Below are positions 39,301 to 45,300 of a DNA stretch of 64,000 nt, in pieces. Both the position numbers and the translations under genes were made by a program. The notes beneath the pieces are model-generated. The model was not told the origin of the DNA. It did no database searches and saw only the letters and a program-made list of their open reading frames with translations. Numbering within the stretch: position 1 is the first letter of the stretch; every line of letters begins with the position of its first letter. Source of the stretch: Argyresthia goedartella (taxonomy: Eukaryota > Arthropoda > Insecta > Lepidoptera > Argyresthiidae); NCBI GenBank assembly GCA_949825045.1, contig OX463827.1, positions 1,696,501 to 1,760,500 of the forward strand, read 5' to 3'.

Positions 39301-42300
39301 TCTTCGGCTTATATATGTCACCGTTACATAGTCAAAACCGTTAGTTGATAAACTAACGCGTTAGTTGATCAACTATCGACAGATAGATAGTAAACCAGAC
39401 CGACACGGTTAGAATTTACGGTTCTTTTGTTCTTACATGTCAACCTAACACGAAGACTATTGGGGGCCTTCGCTGAGCTCGCCTCCTCTAGTTTTCACCT
39501 AAGCTACCGCAGTGTTTGCCCTGGTATTTCGTTTGCAATTCAAGTTTAAACTAGTTCACTACTTAACGGTTTTAACCGTTAGTTTATCAACTAACGTAAT
39601 ACGCTACAGTTTACTATCTGTACAGATGACCCACTGACGAGAGAAAAAACGTTACTTTATCAACTAACGGTTTTGACAATCTTACGGTGACATATACATT
39701 TCTCCAGTAGAATCGATCATCTGTATAGTATAAGTGTATGGGGCGGTATGTAATGGGGCGGGGAGTGACTATCATGTCATTCTATAACTGGAAAGGGCAC
39801 AACGCTCAGTACTTAAAGTTAAGCTTAAGAAGCGCCCAACCTACGCGGTATACTTACTCTAGAGGCTAATGCGCTAAATGTCCGTCAATTGTTTGAGCTA
39901 AGAGCATCAATAATAATGCACCGAAAAATTATCAACTGGCCAGATTACCCTGAGCTATTAAATAAACGTGTGTTAACCATTTCTAAACCCATTGTTAAAA
40001 CTTCGTACGCCCAACACTAACATTCATCCACTTATACAGGGTGTTAACGGGGTCGTGTAGCAAGAAAGAGAAAATAGACTTGGCACTTAATTAGGAATAC
40101 AACGCTGTAGATTGGAGTGCATAAATTAGCACTTTTTTCGCAGGTTAAAAAAAAACTAAAAATTATTCCCTATTTATTAATTATTATGGTCACCCTACGG
40201 TGACGTGACCCTTATGACGTGACGGTTGACAATTACCTACTACTTACTCATCTAATCATTTGTTTATTAAAAAGGTTTTATCATGAATTAATAGGGTAAC
40301 CATAATCTGAGTTATTAACTGGGATAAATAAATTGTTGATTAGTTTAAAAAAGGCTGTAATTTTTTAAAAATTTGCCCTATACATTAATTCTTCGAGTTA
40401 GGACCGATAGGTTTGAATCATGACTCCGTTAACAACCTGTATATAATAATATCAAAAAATATCGTAACGTAAAAGAATGCAATGTATTTAAGGCAAAATT
40501 CTTAATTTAAAACTGTTGTCTAATCATTCGTATTTTGAAACTGAAAACTTACTCAAAATGATAACTTAAGTTCACATTTGAATTTAATAAAGAATACCAG
40601 ACAGGCAATTGCCATTTCTTCCGAGGCATATAGTGCTTTTCTCAAAAGAATGCAGGGAAATAAAATATACTTTTTATATTAAACATTTAATTAAATTAAT
40701 ATTCCATTGTCAATTTGGCTTCTGATCTTAAATCTGGTGGAGTACAATCAATCTCCATTTCACTCTCTGAACCGTCGGAACTCTTTTTTTATTTTATATA
40801 ATAACTGCCTTATTCATAAAACTTATCAAGCCTATTATAGCTAAAATGTTCTGTCCTTTACTCACAAAAACAAATTTCAAAGTGACAGACAAAGACAAAC
40901 GAATTATAACGGCATTATAGTTAAAATAGGTTTATTAGACGTTTACGAATAAGGCGGTAAGTATGTAAATAACAAATCAAGACGAATTTTCAGCTTTGCC
41001 GACAATTTTCTATTTATCACCTGTGCCGAAAGACCCGCTTTTATGGCTATACCACCTGACCGAAATTTGTACTAAGCAAAGAGACTTACTTTGCCAAGAT
41101 TGATAAAAGAGATACAATCAAAGAGTATTTTCTCAAAAATAGTATGTTCCCATAACATCTGTGAATCATATCCGAAAGTGACTCATCCCGGACAATTTTT
41201 TTAAGTGTCCAGGAAAATGCAAAAGTCTCCAGTAGATATGTGTGAAATCCCATTACATATCGTAATATTTAAATATAGAACTATTTTTTTTCTGCAAAGA
41301 TAAACTAAGGAGGTTATTGGTCTTTAATAAAAAGGAGGTACCATAGAAGTTGACATGGCCGGATTGCACTTATATTGCACAATTTAAAATGGCGGCAAAC
41401 TCAGTTCATTTGTATTTTTTACTATTTTGATACTTTGATAATTAGGAATTAGGAATTCAATACTAACAGAAGAAAAAGACGAATAAAATAAAATATTCAC
41501 AATAAACATAAATGGTTTTATTTTTGAGAAAAGTATTATATACGCCTCGACCATAAGTGCCATCCTGGACGAGAATGATTTAGCCAGCCGAGCTAAAGGC
41601 CTAGATGTAGCCGCATCCATGTTTTGTCTGATGTTCCTAACAGCGTAAGCCACAGAACTTAATCTATCAGCAAATTTATGGGCCTTTCTCTACTAACTGG
41701 AAACTTGTCTATTGACAGTTGTCCCAACCCTATTTTTCTATAAAATTAAAAATATAATATGTTAAGTCGATAGATAGTTATAATATAAATACATATAAAC
41801 AAGAAACCATTGTAATTTTTCATTATTATTCGAATTATAGGCAATTTTGTAAAAAAATGCGGCAGAGGACTGTTTTGCCACCCAGAGGACTGTTTTTTCC
41901 ACCCAGAGAACAGTTTATGTCAATGATTGTTTAAAGAAAAACACAATATTAATTATTAAATGTAATCAAATAAATTCTCTTCTTTATTGAATACTGTATC
42001 ACATACAGAATTTAAATACTTATATTTATCAGGAACAAATTAACAACTCTAAGTAACAAATTAAAATAATTATAATCAAAATTAAGCTTAGGTACTAAGA
42101 ATCAGCCTTGTTTACTTATCAATGCAGACTTATTTCTCAAAAACAGGTACAGGTATATTAAAATAATAAAATATTTGTTTCCCTTTTAGGGCAATATCTG
42201 AGTTTGGCAACTTCTTTAATACTTGGTCAAAGGACACATCAGAAACATCATTTTCATCGACTCTGAATGTGTGTCCTTTGTCATCACAAATTTTTAAGAA

Positions 42301-45300
42301 GGTTACTGTTAGTTCGTGTTCTTCCGTGTCTATCTTATTGATTACTGCAGCATAACAATATTCAGTGTTTCTTAGTAGAAATTTAACCAAGACGTAATCA
42401 CCGATGGTGTAATTCTGTTGGTTGATTGAACTAGGTCCAGCCAGTGTAGCGTCGTCGTCGGTCTCCATTGTGGAATCTTGTGAGTTATCCATGTTTTCAC
42501 TTTCAGAGTCAGTGTAAATATCATCTATGTTAAGTTTTGTCTTGTTTTTGTACTCTAACACTCCTATATTGAAATGCTGGCACTCGTCTTCACAAGTGCA
42601 ACTTAAACTTTTCATTATGAGTTTAGCGGCACTTGGAGCTGATTCCAGAGAACTTCTTAATATTTCAGCCTTTACTTGATGTATTTTTAGAGTGCCATTA
42701 AAGCTTTTTAAATTAACTGTTTCATTTTGAAGGTTTTCTGTCAATTCTTGGATGGCTTTATCGTCGATTGTGAACAAGGTAATTGCGGAACATATTCGTT
42801 GAATGGCCTCTAAAAATGATTCCAAGCTATCAAATCACCTCCTGTGGCGACGACGGCATCAGCGGTTCTCTTGCAGGTCGCTCCAATGCCGTCAGGGGCC
42901 CCTTTGCCATGGCCACTCTCTGAATAATTCCAGGTAAACTTCTTCACATTTAAAACCTCTTGTTGAAGCCTTGATGCCAGGATGTAAAACATCGTTTTGT
43001 TTCGGTATTGAGTTACGAGTCCGTCGCTGACGAAGTGGATGCTCTTTATGTAAGGTGGGAGAGTTTTAAAGATTGGCTTCAAATGTGCCCATATAGCAGC
43101 TGGTGAATGTGTGAGATTTTTGGAAACGGTACAATAAGACTTGATAGAGTTTTTGGTATGAAGACTTAGCTGAAGTCTCGACCCTCCAAAATGAAATGCT
43201 TGTATTTCTTGACCGTATTTGGAACAATAATTTTCTGAAAAATCCATATGTATGATAGCGTCTTCATCGGTAAGGTTTTGTTTGTATTTCTTGATAGCAT
43301 TGTATTGATGGGTAATGTTTCTCTCGTGTTGATAATAGGCTTCCAAATCCTCGTGCAGCTCTTCTATTAGTTCTCGAGGGCGAACCGTGAACGTTTTCTT
43401 TAGGTATTTGGTAACTGTTCGAGCATTCTTAGTCTTGGGGTCGTTGTAAGTTTGTTTCTCGGATATCCATTTTTTATATTGAATAGGCTTGCTGTTATCA
43501 AACTCCCTGTAGTCAGGATTCTTGTCGGTACAGCGTTGGCAGGTTCGTGACAAACATAGCTCGTCATAGCGATTACAACATGTCTTTTCAAGCAGTGCAG
43601 TGTGACTATTGTAAGTCAAAATTCTTCGCCTGTGCAATGCTGACAGTTTCAGATCGATGTTCGCGTGCTTTATGCACAGGCACGTGTCACGTTCGTTTAC
43701 ATTTGGTGTTATGACCCAGAAAGGACGTAGACGACAAAACGTTGTGTAGCTTATTTTAAAATGTTCAGCTTGAAACTTCTTGTATAAATTTGCGATGCTA
43801 TCCGATAGATATCTTTTCTGTTTTTAACCCCTTTTCTGGTCAGGCATTCTCGTTTTCCTGCGCCAAGTCTGCTGTTGTCATCATTTTCATAGAAGGTTCG
43901 TACAGTGTTTATGCAATCAGATGAAATTTTGTCTTTACGGGTCCGAAGCTTGGGTACTTACTAAAACTGATTGACGCGCTGACTTCTGAATTGTTTTATA
44001 TGATATACAACTATCTTTGCTTCGCCATAACTTGTACTTATGTATTAGTTTACCGGACACGACTTTTCCGACTATTTCTTTTTCTTTGCAGGTTTTTAAA
44101 TTAGAGTGGTTTTCTTTCAGCTGGGCATTCAACACTTCACCAAATAGCGCCTTTTTGACTACTTCTTTGCGAGTTTCTGGCGAATCACACATTTTGGTAA
44201 GTTTAGTATTAGGTGTGTCTACATTTTCCTTTTTCTTAGCTTTTTCCAAACGTTCTAATCTCTTCCTATACTTCTCGGATTTTTTTATGAAATACTCGAT
44301 CTTGTTGTCTTTATCCTTTATAATTTTGTCACGTTTCTTTCTAGCATTACGCTTTCTCGCATTACTTGTATCACTTCGTGGAGTGGTCATAGGTAGTATT
44401 GATGGAGAGACAGAACTTTGAGGAGAAGGTGAATCCTCGGATTCGGGCGTATTTTGTCGTACAAAATTGTTTGTAATTTCTTTCAAAGCTTTTTTTTTTG
44501 CACGATATGTAGCACAGGGCTTTTTCCATTCTTTAGTCACAGCTTTGTGTTCACGTCGACTCATATCTTTAACTGGCTTTCGTGTACCTTTTTCTTTCTT
44601 TCTTTGGTAGTTTCGTCGTTCTTTTTCCTTCAACTGCTCTCTTTTTACAGGGTCATTTTTTAGCCGTTGATATCTTAATCTTTCTGCAATTCGTTTCTGC
44701 TCTTTTATGTCTTCTTTGGTTTAAGGTTTCTTCTTTGGTGGCATTGCGGCAATACTAAAACAATAAAACATACTTTCAATATTTAAAAAAAACCGTAAGG
44801 GTTTAAAATTAGGTAGTTAATAGGTAAGTATTATTTTATATTCCAAAATCCATAATATGTAAAACAAAAGACCAGAATTAGCGTGACAGGCCAATGTAAG
44901 AAAGAAAGAGGCTATCGGCAAGCAGTAGGTTAGTGCAGACTATAAAGAATATTAATAAAATACATGGACGTCAAATAAAACAGTACTCTGTCACATTGAA
45001 CAGTCCTCTGTGTTATAAATTTCCAGAGGACTGTTGCACAGAGGACTGTTATTTTTACGTAAAAATGACATACCATGTATCAGTTTAAATATTACTTCAT
45101 AACACAGAAACAGCCATAAATTATCACACTGAGCAATTTTTTTGTTAAATAAAGATAATTATAACACATAAAACACCGTAAAATAGACTTACCAAAGGAA
45201 TGTTCACTCAACACTACAGAGACGTGGCTCCCACACAGACGCAGAGTTGTCACTGCGTAAAATGGCGGCGACTTGTTTAGCATGGCGACCGAGCAAACTT

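Noticed and set aside
44017..44421. A 134-codon plus-strand ORF with hydrophobic segments
   Set aside because: It is antisense to the lysine-rich transposon protein; antisense of AAA/AAG codons gives phenylalanine and leucine runs that mimic membrane helices.
42130..44742. A spliced host gene on the minus strand
   Set aside because: The ORFs lie wholly inside inverted repeats with a TTAT duplication, so they belong to the transposon.
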